A DNA stretch of 64,000 nucleotides from Bacillota bacterium (GTDB lineage: Bacteria; Bacillota; Bacilli; Paenibacillales; NBRC-103111). Made by a program: the position numbers and the translations under genes. Shown here in pieces: positions 7,243 through 19,810 of this stretch; position 1 is the stretch's first letter; each line of letters opens with the position of its first letter. Below the pieces are notes generated by a model. It worked only from the letters and a program-made list of their open reading frames with translations. It had not been told where the DNA came from and made no database searches. The stretch lies in NCBI GenBank assembly GCA_023386955.1, contig JAEWIS010000031.1, forward strand, positions 372,001 through 436,000, written 5' to 3'.

Positions 7243-10200
7243 CTACTTTTTGCGGTTCTTCATAGCTCCCACGTAGAACGGCGTACCGCCATTGCCGTCG
7301 AAGCCGGTGCCCTGGCGCTTGCGCGACGGAGCACCCTCCTCAGCGCCGGTGTCATCCTTGCTCCGGTCCTGACGGCCCTCGGAGCTGCTGATCATCTCCC
7401 AGGAGCGCGGGGCAGGCTCCCGCTCCTGCCGGCCGCGGCCGCCGCGGCGCTCACCGCCGCCACGCTTCCGCTCGCCCGGCTCCTTCCGGTCGCCGCGCTG
7501 CCCGCGGCGGCCTCCTTCGGCGGGTGCCGCTCCCGCCGCAGCTCCGCCTGCGGCCACAGCGCTACCGCCGGCCGCGCCCGCTTCCACGGCGCCGCCCTTG
7601 CCGCTGGCGCCCTTGCGCTTGCGCTTCTTGCCGAAGCGCTCCGCCGGCAAGACGCCCGGCGCCGCCGCAGCTGCGCCGCCTGCGGCAAAACCCGCGTCCG
7701 CCGCCACGCTGCCGGACGCAACCCCAGCGTCGCCGCCTTCTACCGGCGACAACCGCACACCGCCGCCCTGCCCCGGGCGGCGCTTCTTCTTGCCGCGCCC
7801 GCCTTCGGCTGCGGCACGCTCTACCGCCGCCCCGTCCACAGGCGGCGTATACAACAGCGGCCCGCCACTGTTACCGGCGGCCCCACCACTCCGGCCACTC
7901 TTACCCGCTTGGCCGGCAGCCTTCTTCTTCTTTGGCTCCCGGTGGCCTTGCATACTATTAGCGCCTTTTTTACCGCCGGCCTTGCCACGTCCGTCAGCAG
8001 CCTGCTTGCGCCGCCCGTCGCCGAAACCGCCGCCGGGACGCTGCTGCCGTGGCTTCATATCCACCATCTCAAAATCGATGGTATGATCGCTCATATTCAC
8101 CCGCGCTACCCGCACCTTGACTTCGTCTCCGATGCGGAACATGCGGGAGGTGCGTTCACCCACCAGCGCATGGATCTTTTCGTGGAAGTGGTAGTAGTCG
8201 TCGGCCAGATCGCTTAACCGGATCAGCCCCTCCACCGTATTGCCCAGCTCCACAAAAATCCCGAAGCTGGTCACACTGCTGATCATACCCTCGAATTCCT
8301 CGCCCACCTTATCCAGCATGAACTCGGCTTTTTTCAGCGCATCCGTATCCCGTTCGGCATCAACGGCCACACGCTCACGTTCAGAGGATTGGCGGGCAAT
8401 ATCCGCCATCCGCGCAGTCAGATATTCATGCCGCGCATCCGTGAGTCCGCCATTCTCCAGCACCTCCCGCATTACGCGGTGGATGATCAGGTCGGGATAA
8501 CGGCGGATCGGCGAGGTAAAGTGGGAGTAAAACTCCGTCGCCAGACCAAAGTGGCCCATACTCTCCGCTTCGTAGCGGGCCTGCTTCATGGAGCGCAGCA
8601 GCACGGTGCTGATGACCGTTTCTTCCTTGGTATCCTTGATTTCCTCCAGAATGGATTGAAGCGCCCGGGGATGAACCGAATTGCCCTTGCCACCCCGCAC
8701 CGTATAGCCGAAGTTGCCTATAAACTCCATAAAGTGAAGCAGCTTCTCGGCATCCGGGTCCTCGTGAATCCGGTACAGGAACGGTACCTTCATCCAATAG
8801 AAATGCTCCGCCACCGTTTCATTGGCCGCCAGCATAAATTCCTCAATAATCTGCTCCGCAATGGTCCGTTCACGTTTGATAATCGCGGTGGGCTTGCCCT
8901 TTTCGTCCACCAGAATCTTCGATTCCTGAAAGTCAAAGTCGATAGCTCCGCGGCGCATCCGCTTATTCCGCAGCTTCAGAGCCAGCTCCTCCATCAGCAA
9001 GAAATCATCCACAAGTCCCGCATACCGGTCCGCCAGCTGGCGTCCTTCTTCCATCAGCGCTGCTTCATCAATGGCTTGTCCTTCCGAAGCTTCGGGTGCA
9101 GCCTTGGCTTCCGTCTCTGTGCCTGCTTCGGCAGACAAACCGCCTAAGAATCCATCTGTAGGTTCTCCCTCCAGAATGCTAAGTTCAGCCGCAGACTCCG
9201 TCCCGAAAGTACCGGACAGTTCATTTTCCGCAGGGGAGAGGGACGCATCCGACAGATTTTGACCGGCCGTGTCCTTATTGCGCATATAATGAAGGATTTT
9301 GCGGACATTCGTGTACGTCATCCGCTCCGTCGTCTTAATAACGCTTGTAAAAATCTCATGATCCACCACATTGGCGTTGGCATCAATCTCCATCTCGCAG
9401 GACATGGTCAGCCTGTCCACCTGGGGGTTCAGACTGCAGATCCCGTTGGACAGCCGGTGTGGCAGCATGGGAATCACCCGGTCCACCAGATAGACGCTGG
9501 TGCCCCGCATGTACGCTTCCCGGTCCAGAGCGGAATTCTCCGTCACATAAAAACTGACATCCGCAATATGGACGCCCAGCTTGTAATTCCCGTTCGGCAG
9601 CCGCTCTACATTCACCGCATCATCCAGGTCCTTGGCATCCTCGCCGTCAATGGTCACGATCCGTTTGCCCCGCAGATCACGCCGGCCAACCAGATCCTCC
9701 TCGCGGATCACATCGGGTACCTGCTCGGCTTCGGCCATTACGTCGTCCCCGAAGGATTCCGGCAGCTGATGCTTGCGGATAATAGAGATAATGTCCACAC
9801 CCGGGTCATCCTTATGCCCCAGCACCTCTACCACTTCGCCGGTGGCGGCAGCCCGTCCCTCCGGATAGGTCAGAAGCTTCACCACAACCTTCATGCCGGT
9901 AACGGCACCGTTGATTTTTTCCTGCGGAATAAAAATATCCCGGTTGATCCGCTTATCGTCAGGCAGCAGGAAGCCATAGGTTTCGTGGTTTTCGAAGGTG
10001 CCCACCAGCTGGGTTACCGCCCGGGACACAATCTTCACCACTTCCCCTTCCATCCGTCCGCCGGATGGTCCCTTGGTGCTCACCCGCACCAGAACCGTGT
10101 CGCGGTTCATGGCGCCGCCCATGTCGTTGGCGTTAATGTACACATCTGGATGATCCTTATCCTCAGGCAAAAGAAAGCCGAAGCCCTTGGCATGGACCTG

Positions 10201-10428
10201 CATCCGGCCTTTCAATAAATTCATCCGCTCCGGAATCCCGTAATGCTCCGTGCGGGTGCGGTAGATTTCACCGCTTTCCTCCAATGCGTTCAAGAGCTTC
10301 AGAAAATCCCGGAATTCCTGGGCGTTCTCCAGCTCAAAATGTTTCTCCAGCTCTTGATATGTCAACGGCTTGTACGCCGTTTCCCGCATAAAATCAAGCA
10401 ATTGCTGCTCCGTAACCAAACGCGTCAC
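7243..10428 (-). CDS. rnr: Ribonuclease R with long basic tail and acidic insert
   Basis: A 1061-residue 3'-5' exoribonuclease; family members are usually 750-800 residues. Layout: N-terminal winged-helix-like segment (1-65), two cold-shock domains (about 70-205), RNB catalytic domain (about 250-660) with the metal-binding motif [13 protein letters not shown]1 domain (about 705-790), and a low-complexity tail (792-1061) rich in Gly, Ala, Lys and Arg (EPKKKK, GKKKRR, KKRKRK, RRGGRGR). A further insert of about 77 residues, rich in Glu, Ala and Ser, interrupts the RNB domain (384-460) before [14 protein letters not shown]. The core motifs on both sides are intact, so it should be active. The start is GTG with GGGAAGG almost touching; TTG three codons later is a real alternative. 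Confidence 0.95.
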   Translation of the reverse strand: MTRLVTEQQLLDFMRETAYKPLTYQELEKHFELENAQEFRDFLKLLNALEESGEIYRTRTEHYGIPERMNLLKGRMQVHAKGFGFLLPEDKDHPDVYINANDMGGAMNRDTVLVRVSTKGPSGGRMEGEVVKIVSRAVTQLVGTFENHETYGFLLPDDKRINRDIFIPQEKINGAVTGMKVVVKLLTYPEGRAAATGEVVEVLGHKDDPGVDIISIIRKHQLPESFGDDVMAEAEQVPDVIREEDLVGRRDLRGKRIVTIDGEDAKDLDDAVNVERLPNGNYKLGVHIADVSFYVTENSALDREAYMRGTSVYLVDRVIPMLPHRLSNGICSLNPQVDRLTMSCEMEIDANANVVDHEIFTSVIKTTERMTYTNVRKILHYMRNKDTAGQNLSDASLSPAENELSGTFGTESAAELSILEGEPTDGFLGGLSAEAGTETEAKAAPEASEGQAIDEAALMEEGRQLADRYAGLVDDFLLMEELALKLRNKRMRRGAIDFDFQESKILVDEKGKPTAIIKRERTIAEQIIEEFMLAANETVAEHFYWMKVPFLYRIHEDPDAEKLLHFMEFIGNFGYTVRGGKGNSVHPRALQSILEEIKDTKEETVISTVLLRSMKQARYEAESMGHFGLATEFYSHFTSPIRRYPDLIIHRVMREVLENGGLTDARHEYLTARMADIARQSSERERVAVDAERDTDALKKAEFMLDKVGEEFEGMISSVTSFGIFVELGNTVEGLIRLSDLADDYYHFHEKIHALVGERTSRMFRIGDEVKVRVARVNMSDHTIDFEMVDMKPRQQRPGGGFGDGRRKQAADGRGKAGGKKGANSMQGHREPKKKKAAGQAGKSGRSGGAAGNSGGPLLYTPPVDGAAVERAAAEGGRGKKKRRPGQGGGVRLSPVEGGDAGVASGSVAADAGFAAGGAAAAAPGVLPAERFGKKRKRKGASGKGGAVEAGAAGGSAVAAGGAAAGAAPAEGGRRGQRGDRKEPGERKRGGGERRGGRGRQEREPAPRSWEMISSSEGRQDRSKDDTGAEEGAPSRKRQGTGFDGNGGTPFYVGAMKNRKK

Positions 10429-10631
10429 CCTTCCCTTTTTGTATTAGTATGCACACATCTGCCGGAGAATAACGAAGGCAAGGCGTAAGCCGCACGGAAC
10501 CTCAAGCAATTTTTCAAATTCAAGCTGATTATGTAAAATCCGGCCTTCAACGGGCACGGACATCAGTGATCCCAACCTATTTATACCCGACAAATTAACC
10601 AAACAAACCTGATAACGGACCTGCCGTCTTC

Positions 10632-11438
10632 TTAACCCAATTGAGCGATAAACATACTGATATCCTGATACACTTCCTCACGGTCGGAATCCAGCAGGAT
10701 GCCATGGGAGCTGTTGGGGTAAACCTTCATTTCCTTCTTTTGGGAGGAGACCCGGTTGTAGATGTACGGCGCACTGGCAGGCAAGGCGGCCCGGTCCAGC
10801 TCTCCTTGGGCAATAAAAAGAGGCACGTTCACAAGGTCCAGCTTCTTCTTGACGTTAAACAGCAGCTTGCGGAAGTGGACTACACAAGGCACGGGCGTAC
10901 GGTCATAGGCGAGAGATTCGTTGACCATGTTTTCCCATCCGGCCGGGCGGCGTTTGGAGATATACTTGACGAAGAATTGGACCCACGCGGCGAACATCAG
11001 AGACCGGCTGCCCAGATGAATCGGTGTAGCCAAGGTGACCACACCCGGCACCTGCTCCTCCATAGCCAGCTTCAGGGACAGAAGCCCGCCCATGGAATGG
11101 CCGATGGGGATAACCCGTTCATAGCCCTTCCGGACCAGGACGGCAAACTCATCCTTCACACAGCTCCACCAGTCCCGGAAGCCTGTCCGGATCATATCCT
11201 CCGGCGAGGTACCGTGTCCGGGCAGCAGAATGGCTTTGACCGTATATCCCAAATCATTGAGATAGTACCCCAACCGGCGGAATTCGGAAGGGGACCCGGT
11301 AAACCCGTGGATCAGAAGTGCCACGGTATCCTTATGCTCGCCCCAACCCTCCAGAAAAAACGGCTCCGGTGTGCCGAACAATCTGGCTGCCGGATCTTTG
11401 TCTGCCAACCCTTGCGCTTCGGTGATGAGTGCTTGCAT
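10632..11438 (-). CDS. est: Carboxylesterase, alpha/beta hydrolase
   Basis: A 268-residue alpha/beta hydrolase resembling the Bacillus carboxylesterase Est30/YvaK, which hydrolyses short- to medium-chain esters in the cytoplasm. The nucleophile elbow is GHSMGG (Ser115). The acid is Asp215 in GELDRA and the base is His245 in SSHGIL. The oxyanion-loop motif is LIHGFTGSP. I chose the ATG at 11438 because AAGGAGG precedes it; an upstream extension of 27 codons lacks family similarity. It lies between secG and rnr, as in Bacillus. A terminator separates it from secG, so it may begin its own transcription unit with rnr and smpB. Confidence 0.9.
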   Translation of the reverse strand: MQALITEAQGLADKDPAARLFGTPEPFFLEGWGEHKDTVALLIHGFTGSPSEFRRLGYYLNDLGYTVKAILLPGHGTSPEDMIRTGFRDWWSCVKDEFAVLVRKGYERVIPIGHSMGGLLSLKLAMEEQVPGVVTLATPIHLGSRSLMFAAWVQFFVKYISKRRPAGWENMVNESLAYDRTPVPCVVHFRKLLFNVKKKLDLVNVPLFIAQGELDRAALPASAPYIYNRVSSQKKEMKVYPNSSHGILLDSDREEVYQDISMFIAQLG

Positions 11439-11549
11439 CAATTCCGTTTCCTCCTTCTCCGTGCCCCCCGCTTCTTGGCGTCCTGTCCTTGTACAGCAAT
11501 ATATGCCCACGCCCGGCAAGGTGTGCCCATCTCTATTTATGGATAAATA

Positions 11550-11576
11550 AAAACAGCAGGAGTATGCCCCTGCTGC
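11550..11576 (-). terminator. Terminator of secG
   Basis: On the minus strand CAGCAGG pairs with CCTGCTG and is followed by TTTTTA. It lies 38 bases beyond the secG stop. Confidence 0.7.
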
Positions 11577-11613
11577 GTATCATCTATGTTGGTTGATGAA
11601 CCCAATCCTTACT

Positions 11614-11844
11614 TCACGCAAAATAAGCAACCAGAAGAGCCACTACGATAAAGGCAATGGCCAGTCCCATTGTTACACGTGAGAGGAGAAGATCCATGCC
11701 GCGGGCTTTTTGTTTGCCGAACAGATGCTCAGCGCCGCCGGTAATAGCACCCGACAAACCTGCGCTTTTGCCTTTCTGAAGCAGAACAACCGCGATCAGA
11801 CCAATGGATACGATAATCAGGACTACCTTCAAAAAGACATCCAT
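11614..11844 (-). CDS. secG: Preprotein translocase subunit SecG
   Basis: A 76-residue SecG with two membrane helices (about 3-20 and 54-75). They are joined by the conserved loop [19 protein letters not shown]. It belongs to the SecYEG channel and assists SecA-driven export. I chose the ATG at 11844 because GGGAGG lies nine bases upstream and the family starts there; the 24 upstream codons are spurious. Confidence 0.95.
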   Translation of the reverse strand: MDVFLKVVLIIVSIGLIAVVLLQKGKSAGLSGAITGGAEHLFGKQKARGMDLLLSRVTMGLAIAFIVVALLVAYFA

Positions 11845-12033
11845 TACATGTGTACCTCCCAAAGTTTCAAGAGCCTTCAGTAGGCCCAAACAAAGTGTCG
11901 TCGTTATAGACAGCAAGAGTATTGTACCACAGCAGGTGTAAAATTACAACGTCTGGGCAAAGTTCCAGTTCAGGCTTTAGATTCCCTTCCAATTGCCTCC
12001 GGTAAATCCGCTTTTCTCTGCAAAATGCCACCC

Positions 12034-12759
12034 TTAGCGGCGTTCATAACCGGCATAGGCATTGCCCACTTCCCGTTCACCCGGACGGGAGCGGGAGCGG
12101 CGTTTGCCGAAGAAGCATTGCAGCGCGCGTTTGGCACACCACAGGGCGAACAGGAGGAACCAGGCACCCCATACGGGGGCGGGAATGCCGCTGGCCTGCG
12201 CCAGCAGAGTGCTGTCTCCAGCCTGGCCCGGGCGGTTTATCGCCAATATGAGGATATACAGCGCGCCGGATACCGATTCCTCCAGCGTCAGAAAAGCCAG
12301 CACCAGGTAGTACCACTTCATGACCACCCGGTTGCCCCACAGCAGCACCACCACGTTCAGGGCGATAAAACCGGCCAGCCACATCATGCCATAGCCATTG
12401 CGCACGAACAAAACCAGAGAAATCACCGCCAGCAGGGTGATGGTGTACAAGCCTTCTTTTTGCCGGCTGCGGCCATTCAGGGCAAACAGCAGCCACGCGA
12501 ACAAGGAGGCGCTCATATACCCCGCCAGCCCCACGGGAATGCGGGACCAGGGTTTGGTGATGAGGCTCCGGGTGACGCCGCTGTGGTCCGCGTACAGCTC
12601 GATATACATGACCTTGCCGGATAGCAGCAGGGTTGCCGCCGCATGGCCGAATTCATGGATCATGGTGTCCAGATAGCGGAAGAAGGAGGAGAACGGAATG
12701 AGATTGGTGACAAACACAGAGCCAATCAAAAACAACACTGTCAGCATCCATTTGCTCAT
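12034..12759 (-). CDS. M50 family membrane metallopeptidase-like protein
   Basis: A 241-residue integral membrane protein. After the first helix it carries HEFGH (His35, Glu36, His39), the zinc-binding and catalytic motif of site-2-type proteases and of the related M50B-like family. Several further hydrophobic helices follow (about 73-93, 101-145, 150-172, 192-210), with a basic C-terminal tail. A second zinc-ligand motif of the N/LDG type is not obvious, so proteolysis is likely but unproven. No PDZ domain is present. It stands alone between secG and the repeat-rich region before eno. The substrate is unknown. Confidence 0.75.
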   Translation of the reverse strand: MSKWMLTVLFLIGSVFVTNLIPFSSFFRYLDTMIHEFGHAAATLLLSGKVMYIELYADHSGVTRSLITKPWSRIPVGLAGYMSASLFAWLLFALNGRSRQKEGLYTITLLAVISLVLFVRNGYGMMWLAGFIALNVVVLLWGNRVVMKWYYLVLAFLTLEESVSGALYILILAINRPGQAGDSTLLAQASGIPAPVWGAWFLLFALWCAKRALQCFFGKRRSRSRPGEREVGNAYAGYERR

Positions 12760-12839
12760 CTACTGTTCCTCCTATAAGCGGGCCGTCTTGGCTGAACGCC
12801 TGATCCGCCAGCGCTGCCGTCATTTCCTTTATCCTAGCT

Positions 12840-13500
12840 TATATGGGAAAAGGATGCAAATAGCGGGAAGGCTGCGAATAGTGCAGGTCTAGTCTACCAG
12901 CAGAAGCGATAGGCGCCGCCGAGGCTTTGCCGGGTGCCAGCGGAAGCGATCTGCAATGCCCAGGCTTGTGCCGGGGCGAATAACGGAAACATTTTTCCGT
13001 TATGCCGCACGGACCTTGCCCCGATCACTCCATTAGCGGAAGCGATCTTCCGCTATAGCCTCCTCTGGAGGCATCCCCCACCGTCATCAGGACCATTAAC
13101 GGAAATCAGCTTCCGCTATTGCTCTCATTCTCCTGAACAGCGCTGGTTAGCGGAAATCCCCTTCCGTTATCAGAAGCCCCCGCGTTAAACATCAGCCAAT
13201 CCGGCTCCCTTACGCTGGACTCCACACAGTAACCGGTCACATCCATTCATTTACAAGCTGCTCTATACGGTAAACCGCCGCCCCACACTTACCCGAACTT
13301 CTCCCCAGGCAAATAGCGGAAGCATCTCTTCCGCTATCCGGCGTCCCCTCCTCATTTTGGGTGGGATAAGGGAACCCTGGTTACCTCTATTGCCTCTAAA
13401 ACCGCCTGCTCCCCCCGACTGACTGCCCGATAGCGGATCTTTCCCTTCCTTTATCGACCTCCATTCTGCCTTCGACCCGACAATAGCGAAAACTCTGCTT
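12840..13500. repeat. Cluster of 22-bp palindromes in a gene-free stretch
   Basis: No gene is seen in 12760-13549. Four intact copies of TARCGGAA-N6-TTCCGYTA lie at 12981-13002, 13034-13055, 13097-13118 and 13148-13169. A 23-bp copy lies at 13314-13336, and decayed copies near 12860, 12940, 13431 and 13484. The first four are spaced about 51-63 bp. Confidence 0.85.
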
Positions 13501-13549
13501 CCTCTATCCCTCCACACACCAGCCCCCCGTTCCCCAAACACCCCAAAAC

Positions 13550-13587
13550 AAAAAAGCATGCAGCAGGAAATAATCCTGCCGCATGCC
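13550..13587 (-). terminator. Terminator of the glycolytic operon
   Basis: On the minus strand GCATGCGGCAGG pairs with CCTGCTGCATGC around ATTATTT, followed by TTTTTTG. It lies 34 bases beyond the eno stop. Confidence 0.9.
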
Positions 13588-13620
13588 CCAACGCTCCGCC
13601 GCGAAGCGGAAGCTGTTATA

Positions 13621-14931
<1,311 letters not shown>

Positions 14932-15014
14932 CTATAGAGATATGTGTGTTGTACCGGCGGATGCTGCTCTCGAGCGCAAACCTCCAAGCCGGGCCTTTCG
15001 CCTTGCCATAAAGC

Positions 15015-16556
15015 TTACTTGCTTTCGATCAAGGTGGTGCCGGTCATTTCGGCAGGAGCCGCAACGCCCAGAATATCCAGCATGGTCGGTGCGATATCCG
15101 CCAGGATGCCGCCGGAGCGCAGAGTGAAGGTCCGGTCAGTAATGATAAACGGAACCGGGCTAGTGGTATGTGCCGTGTTCGGGCTGTCATCCGGATTGCG
15201 GACGGTTTCGGCGTTGCCGTGGTCGGCTGTGATCAGCGCAACCCCGCCGGCGGCGTGAATGGCATCCAGCACCTGGCCGAGGCATTCGTCAACAGCTTCC
15301 ACCGCTTTGATGGCGGGCTCCAGCATACCGGAGTGACCGACCATGTCCGCGTTGGCGAAGTTCAGGATAATCACGTCATGCTCACCGGACTGGATTTCCT
15401 TCACGGTGGAAGCAGCCAGCTCGTATGCGCTCATCTCCGGCTGCAGGTCATAAGTGGCAACCTTCGGCGAGTTGATCAGCACACGCTTCTCTCCCGGCAG
15501 CTCCACATCACGTCCGCCGCTGAAGAAGAAGGTCACGTGAGGATATTTTTCCGTTTCTGCTGTACGCAGCTGCTTGAGTCCGTTTTGAACCAGCACTTCA
15601 CCCAGGGTGTTGTCCAGGTTCTTAGGGGAATAGGCCACGAAGCCCTTCACCGTTTCGGCAAAAACAGTCATACATACATAGTGCAGGTTCAGCGGACGTC
15701 CCGGACCACGGTCGAAGCCTTGGAAGTCTTCGTTGGTGAACACCAGGGACAGCTGAATGGCACGGTCGGGACGGAAGTTGAAGAAAATAACGGAATCATT
15801 GGATTCTACTGTAGTCAGCGGCTTGCCTTCGCCATCCACAATGACGGTAGGCAGCACGAACTCGTCGTAGATCGCCTTTTCGTAATTTTCCTCAATCGCC
15901 TTAACCGGATCGGTATGGGTTGGGCCTTCACCGTACACCATAGCGCGGTAGGATTTCTCCACGCGCTCCCAGCGCTTGTCACGGTCCATGGCATAATAGC
16001 GGCCTTGGACAGTGGCGATGTGGCCAACACCCAGCTCCTCCGTCTTGGCAACCAGCTGCTCCATGTACTTCTTGGCGCTGTCCGGTGCAACGTCGCGGCC
16101 GTCCAGGAAAGCATGGATGTAAACTTCCTTCAGATCTTCCTTCTTGGCCAGCTCCAGAAGCGCGAACAGATGCGCAATGTGGCTGTGTACACCGCCGTCG
16201 GACAACAGCCCGTACAGGTGAAGCTTGGTGCCGTTTTGCTTGGCGTGGCGGACCGCGCCCAGCAGGGTTTCATTATCGTAGAAATCTCCGTCGCGGACAG
16301 ACTTGGTGATGCGGGTCAGATCCTGATACACGATCCGGCCTGCGCCGATATTCAAGTGCCCCACTTCAGAGTTGCCCATTTGGCCTTCCGGCAAACCTAC
16401 AGCCTCGCCGCAAGCGGTGAGGGTGGTATACGGAAATTCAGCCTTGATGCGGTCGTAATTGGGCTTCTTGGCTTGTTCGACAGCATTCCCCTGAACGCCG
16501 TCGCGCAATCCGAAGCCGTCCAGAATAATCAATGCTACCGGTTTGGGTCTTGCCAT
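15015..16556 (-). CDS. gpmI: 2,3-bisphosphoglycerate-independent phosphoglycerate mutase
   Basis: A 513-residue cofactor-independent mutase, interconverting 3- and 2-phosphoglycerate with two metal ions. The phosphorylated serine lies in GNSEVGH near residue 62. The N-terminal metal site is LIILDGFG and the C-terminal ones are [12 protein letters not shown] and ITADHGNAE. Length is typical. The start lies one base after the tpiA stop, so the two are translated together. In sporulating Firmicutes this Mn-dependent enzyme is known to be pH-sensitive; nothing here shows that directly. Confidence 0.98.
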   Translation of the reverse strand: MARPKPVALIILDGFGLRDGVQGNAVEQAKKPNYDRIKAEFPYTTLTACGEAVGLPEGQMGNSEVGHLNIGAGRIVYQDLTRITKSVRDGDFYDNETLLGAVRHAKQNGTKLHLYGLLSDGGVHSHIAHLFALLELAKKEDLKEVYIHAFLDGRDVAPDSAKKYMEQLVAKTEELGVGHIATVQGRYYAMDRDKRWERVEKSYRAMVYGEGPTHTDPVKAIEENYEKAIYDEFVLPTVIVDGEGKPLTTVESNDSVIFFNFRPDRAIQLSLVFTNEDFQGFDRGPGRPLNLHYVCMTVFAETVKGFVAYSPKNLDNTLGEVLVQNGLKQLRTAETEKYPHVTFFFSGGRDVELPGEKRVLINSPKVATYDLQPEMSAYELAASTVKEIQSGEHDVIILNFANADMVGHSGMLEPAIKAVEAVDECLGQVLDAIHAAGGVALITADHGNAETVRNPDDSPNTAHTTSPVPFIITDRTFTLRSGGILADIAPTMLDILGVAAPAEMTGTTLIESK

Positions 16557-16557
16557 C

Positions 16558-17313
16558 TTACTTCGCTCCTTCCACCAGCGCGATGTAGGAAGCCGGCTCC
16601 AGGCTGGCGCCGCCTACAAGGGCTCCGTCAATATCGGCCTTGGCCATATATTCGCTGATGTTGTTCGGCTTCACGCTGCCGCCGTATTGGATACGGACAG
16701 CCTGCGCCACTTCGCCGTTGAATTGTTCGGCCACCACGCTGCGGATGTAGCTAATCACTTCATTAGCATCCTCTGCAGTGGAGGACTTGCCGGTGCCGAT
16801 GGCCCAGATGGGCTCATAAGCGATGACGGTTTGGGCAGCTTGCTCGGCAGTAAGACCGGCGAGAGCGGCCACGGTTTGCACCCGGCACACTTCCTTGGTT
16901 TCGCCTGCTTCGCGCTCCTCCAGCTTCTCGCCTACGCAGAGAATCGGAGTCAAGCCGTGCTTGAAGGCTGCCAGAACCTTCTTGTTGACGATTTCGTCGG
17001 TTTCCGCAAAATAAGCTCTGCGCTCGGAGTGGCCGATAATCACATACTCCACGCCCAGATCCTTCAGCATGATCCCGCTGATTTCGCCGGTGTAAGCGCC
17101 ATTGTCCTCGAAGTGAAGATTTTGCGCGCCAACCTTGATGGTGGTGCCTTGGAAAGCCTGTACAAGGGCCGGCAGGTTGGTGAACGGGGCGCAAACCACG
17201 CTCTCCACGCCTGCAAGCTCAGCCTTGCCCTTCACTTCATCAGCGAAGGCTACCGCTTCCTTGACGGTTTTAAACATTTTCCAGTTGCCGGCAATGATAG
17301 GTGTTCTGCTCAC
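16558..17313 (-). CDS. tpiA: Triosephosphate isomerase
   Basis: A 251-residue TIM-barrel enzyme interconverting dihydroxyacetone phosphate and glyceraldehyde 3-phosphate. Visible residues: catalytic Lys in AGNWKMF, His in IIGHSERR, Glu in [11 protein letters not shown], and the phosphate-binding QYGGSVKP. I chose GTG at 17313 because GGAGGGG lies just upstream and the mature family N-terminus is (M)[12 protein letters not shown]; seven further codons upstream are open but unlikely to be used. Confidence 0.97.
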   Translation of the reverse strand: MSRTPIIAGNWKMFKTVKEAVAFADEVKGKAELAGVESVVCAPFTNLPALVQAFQGTTIKVGAQNLHFEDNGAYTGEISGIMLKDLGVEYVIIGHSERRAYFAETDEIVNKKVLAAFKHGLTPILCVGEKLEEREAGETKEVCRVQTVAALAGLTAEQAAQTVIAYEPIWAIGTGKSSTAEDANEVISYIRSVVAEQFNGEVAQAVRIQYGGSVKPNNISEYMAKADIDGALVGGASLEPASYIALVEGAK

Positions 17314-17411
17314 AGAGGTCCCCTCCTTATCCATAAATTCCCCACAAAGTGAAGCATAACCTTCGAAGTTTAATCCTATTACTTTGCGGGGACCCCGAAA
17401 TTCGAAACTTC

Positions 17412-18596
17412 TTACTTGTCGTTAAGAGCTACAACGCCCGGAAGAGCCTTGCCTTCCATGAACTCCAGGGAAGCGCCGCCGCCAGTGGAGATGTGGTCCA
17501 TCTTGCTGCCCAGGTTGAACTTCTCAACCGCAGCTGCAGAGTCGCCGCCGCCGATAACGGTGTAGCCTGCGGTTTCCGCACAAGCTTCGCCTACAGCCTT
17601 GGTGCCGGCTGCGAAAGCGTCCATTTCGAATACGCCCATCGGTCCGTTCCAAACAACCAGCTTGGAGTTCTTGATGGTGTCGGCATAGATCTTGGAGGTT
17701 TTCGGTCCGATGTCCAGACCCAACCAGCCGTCAGGAATCGCGTCCACGTCAACAATCTTGGTTTCAGCGTTGGCATCGAACTTGTCGGCTACCACAACGT
17801 CGATCGGGATGAGGAGGTTGATGCCCTTTTCCTTGGCCTTATTAATGAAGGTCTTGGCCAATTCGATCTTCTCTTCATCCAGCATGGAAGCGCCAATGCT
17901 GTAGCCTTGGGCTTTCAGGAAGGTGAAGCACAGACCGCCGCCCAGGATCAGGTTGTCGGACAGGTTGATCAGGTTGTCGATAACATCGATCTTGTCCTTT
18001 ACCTTAGCGCCGCCGATGATGGCGGTGAAAGGGCGCTCCGGATTGGACAGAGCCTTACCCAATACGTCCAATTCCTTCTCCATCAGGAGACCGGAAACGG
18101 CCGGCAGGTATTGTGCGATGCCTGCAGTGGAGGAGTGCGCACGGTGAGCAGCACCGAAGGCATCGTTCACGAACAGGTCAGCCAGCTCAGCGAATTGCTT
18201 CGCCAGCTCGGCATCGTTCTTTTCTTCGCCCTTGTAGAAACGGACGTTTTCCAGAACCAGCACGTCGCCGTTTTTCAGTTCTGCGATTTGAGCCTTTACC
18301 GCATCACCAACAGCTTCATCAGCCTTGGCAACCGGCTTGCCCAGCAGCTCGCCCAGACGGACGGCAGCAGGAGTCAGACGCATGCTGTCTACGAACTCAC
18401 CCTTGGGACGGCCCATATGGGAAGCCAGGATAACCTTGGCTCCTTGCTCGATCAGGTACTTGATGGTGGGAAGGGTTTCCCGGATCCGGGTATCGTCAGT
18501 GATGACGCCGTTTTCCAGCGGTACGTTGAAGTCAACGCGGACAAACACGCGTTTGCCGGCCAGATCGGCCACGTCACGAATGCTCTTCTTGTTCAT
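17412..18596 (-). CDS. pgk: Phosphoglycerate kinase
   Basis: A 394-residue kinase that makes ATP from 1,3-bisphosphoglycerate. The N-terminal substrate domain has [23 protein letters not shown] and [14 protein letters not shown]. The C-terminal nucleotide domain has [20 protein letters not shown] and [14 protein letters not shown]. The end, [14 protein letters not shown], is complete. It lies between gapA and tpiA in the glycolytic block; an intercistronic stem-loop precedes it. Confidence 0.98.
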   Translation of the reverse strand: MNKKSIRDVADLAGKRVFVRVDFNVPLENGVITDDTRIRETLPTIKYLIEQGAKVILASHMGRPKGEFVDSMRLTPAAVRLGELLGKPVAKADEAVGDAVKAQIAELKNGDVLVLENVRFYKGEEKNDAELAKQFAELADLFVNDAFGAAHRAHSSTAGIAQYLPAVSGLLMEKELDVLGKALSNPERPFTAIIGGAKVKDKIDVIDNLINLSDNLILGGGLCFTFLKAQGYSIGASMLDEEKIELAKTFINKAKEKGINLLIPIDVVVADKFDANAETKIVDVDAIPDGWLGLDIGPKTSKIYADTIKNSKLVVWNGPMGVFEMDAFAAGTKAVGEACAETAGYTVIGGGDSAAAVEKFNLGSKMDHISTGGGASLEFMEGKALPGVVALNDK

Positions 18597-18662
18597 TTGT
18601 CTAACCTCCGCCTAAAAAGTGAAAAATCAAGTATCCGGGTATGGATACCTTCATTCAGTTTG

Positions 18663-18697
18663 AAGAGCGGAAGAGACTACCGTCTGTTCCGCTCTTT
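18663..18697 (-). other. Intercistronic stem-loop between gapA and pgk
   Basis: AGAGCGGAA pairs with TTCCGCTCT around a 14-base loop. No T-run follows, so it looks like an mRNA-stability or processing hairpin rather than a terminator. Confidence 0.6.
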
Positions 18698-18719
18698 GGT
18701 TGTTCACCCAATTATGGTT

Positions 18720-19727
18720 TTACTTAACCAGCTTTGCGAAGTATTCCAAGGTACGGATCAATTGGGCGGTGTAGGACATTTCGTTGTCGTACCAAGAAAC
18801 AGTCTTAACCAGTTGCTTGTCGCCAACAGTCAGGATCTTGGTTTGAGTAGCGTCGAACAGGGAGCCGTAGGTGCAGCCGATTACGTCGGAGGACACGATT
18901 TCGTCTTCGGTGTAGCCGAAGGATTCGTTGGCAGCAGCCTTCATCACAGCGTTGATTTCGTCAACAGTTGCTTTCTTCTCCAGAACAGTAACCAGCTCAG
19001 TCAAGGAGCCTGTCGGAGTCGGTACACGTTGAGCAGCGCCGTCCAGCTTGCCCTTCAGTTCCGGAATGACCAGGCCGATCGCCTTAGCAGCACCGGTGGT
19101 GTTCGGGATGATGTTTTCAGCAGCGGCACGGGCACGACGGAAGTCGCCCTTGCGGTGCGGAGCATCCAGGGTGTTTTGGTCGCCAGTGTATGCATGGATG
19201 GTGGTCATCAAGCCTTGAACGATACCGAAGTTATCATTCAGAGCCTTAGCCATCGGAGCCAGGCAGTTCGTGGTGCAGGATGCGCCGGAGATTACAGTCT
19301 CGGAGCCGTCCAGGATTTCATGGTTGGTGTTGTAAACAACAGTCTTGATTTCGCCTGTAGCAGGAGCGGAGATAACAACCTTCTTAGCGCCGCCCTTCAG
19401 GTGCTTCTCAGCAGCTTCTTGAGTTACGAAGAAGCCTGTGCATTCCAGAACGATTTCAACGCCCAGGTCGCCCCAAGGAAGCTCTTCCGGCTTAGCGTTA
19501 GCCAGAACCTTAACTTCCTTGCCGTTAACCTTGAAGAAACCGTCATGTACTTCAACTTCGCCCTTGAAAGGACCTTGGGTAGTATCATATTTCAAAAGAT
19601 GAGCCAGCATTTTCGCGTCAGTCAAGTCGTTGATTGCAACAACTTCGATTCCTTCTACTTCTTGAATGCGACGGAATGCCAGACGGCCGATACGTCCAAA
19701 ACCGTTAATGCCCACTTTAACACTCAT
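18720..19727 (-). CDS. gapA: Glyceraldehyde-3-phosphate dehydrogenase (glycolytic)
   Basis: A 335-residue NAD-dependent dehydrogenase. The Rossmann start is [16 protein letters not shown]. The catalytic Cys lies in [12 protein letters not shown] and the partner His in TIHAYTGDQ. It follows cggR directly, which identifies it as the glycolytic rather than the gluconeogenic isozyme. In Bacillus the cggR-gapA transcript is cleaved so that gapA mRNA is more stable; the 84-bp gap here would allow the same but does not show it. Confidence 0.98.
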   Translation of the reverse strand: MSVKVGINGFGRIGRLAFRRIQEVEGIEVVAINDLTDAKMLAHLLKYDTTQGPFKGEVEVHDGFFKVNGKEVKVLANAKPEELPWGDLGVEIVLECTGFFVTQEAAEKHLKGGAKKVVISAPATGEIKTVVYNTNHEILDGSETVISGASCTTNCLAPMAKALNDNFGIVQGLMTTIHAYTGDQNTLDAPHRKGDFRRARAAAENIIPNTTGAAKAIGLVIPELKGKLDGAAQRVPTPTGSLTELVTVLEKKATVDEINAVMKAAANESFGYTEDEIVSSDVIGCTYGSLFDATQTKILTVGDKQLVKTVSWYDNEMSYTAQLIRTLEYFAKLVK

Positions 19728-19810
19728 TGTTTGTTTCCTCCTAAAAATAAATTATTATCTCAAGACGGATTCGTTAGAACCGTCAGGATAACGCTCTTAA
19801 ACGCTGCGCT

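Noticed and set aside
7392..8217. Open frames in other frames of the rnr tail
   Set aside because: They are by-products of GC-rich low-complexity DNA. The RNase R frame continues without interruption.
12840..13500. CRISPR array
   Set aside because: The repeated units are short palindromes with irregular spacing beyond the first four, the flanks are not spacer-like, and no cas genes are nearby.
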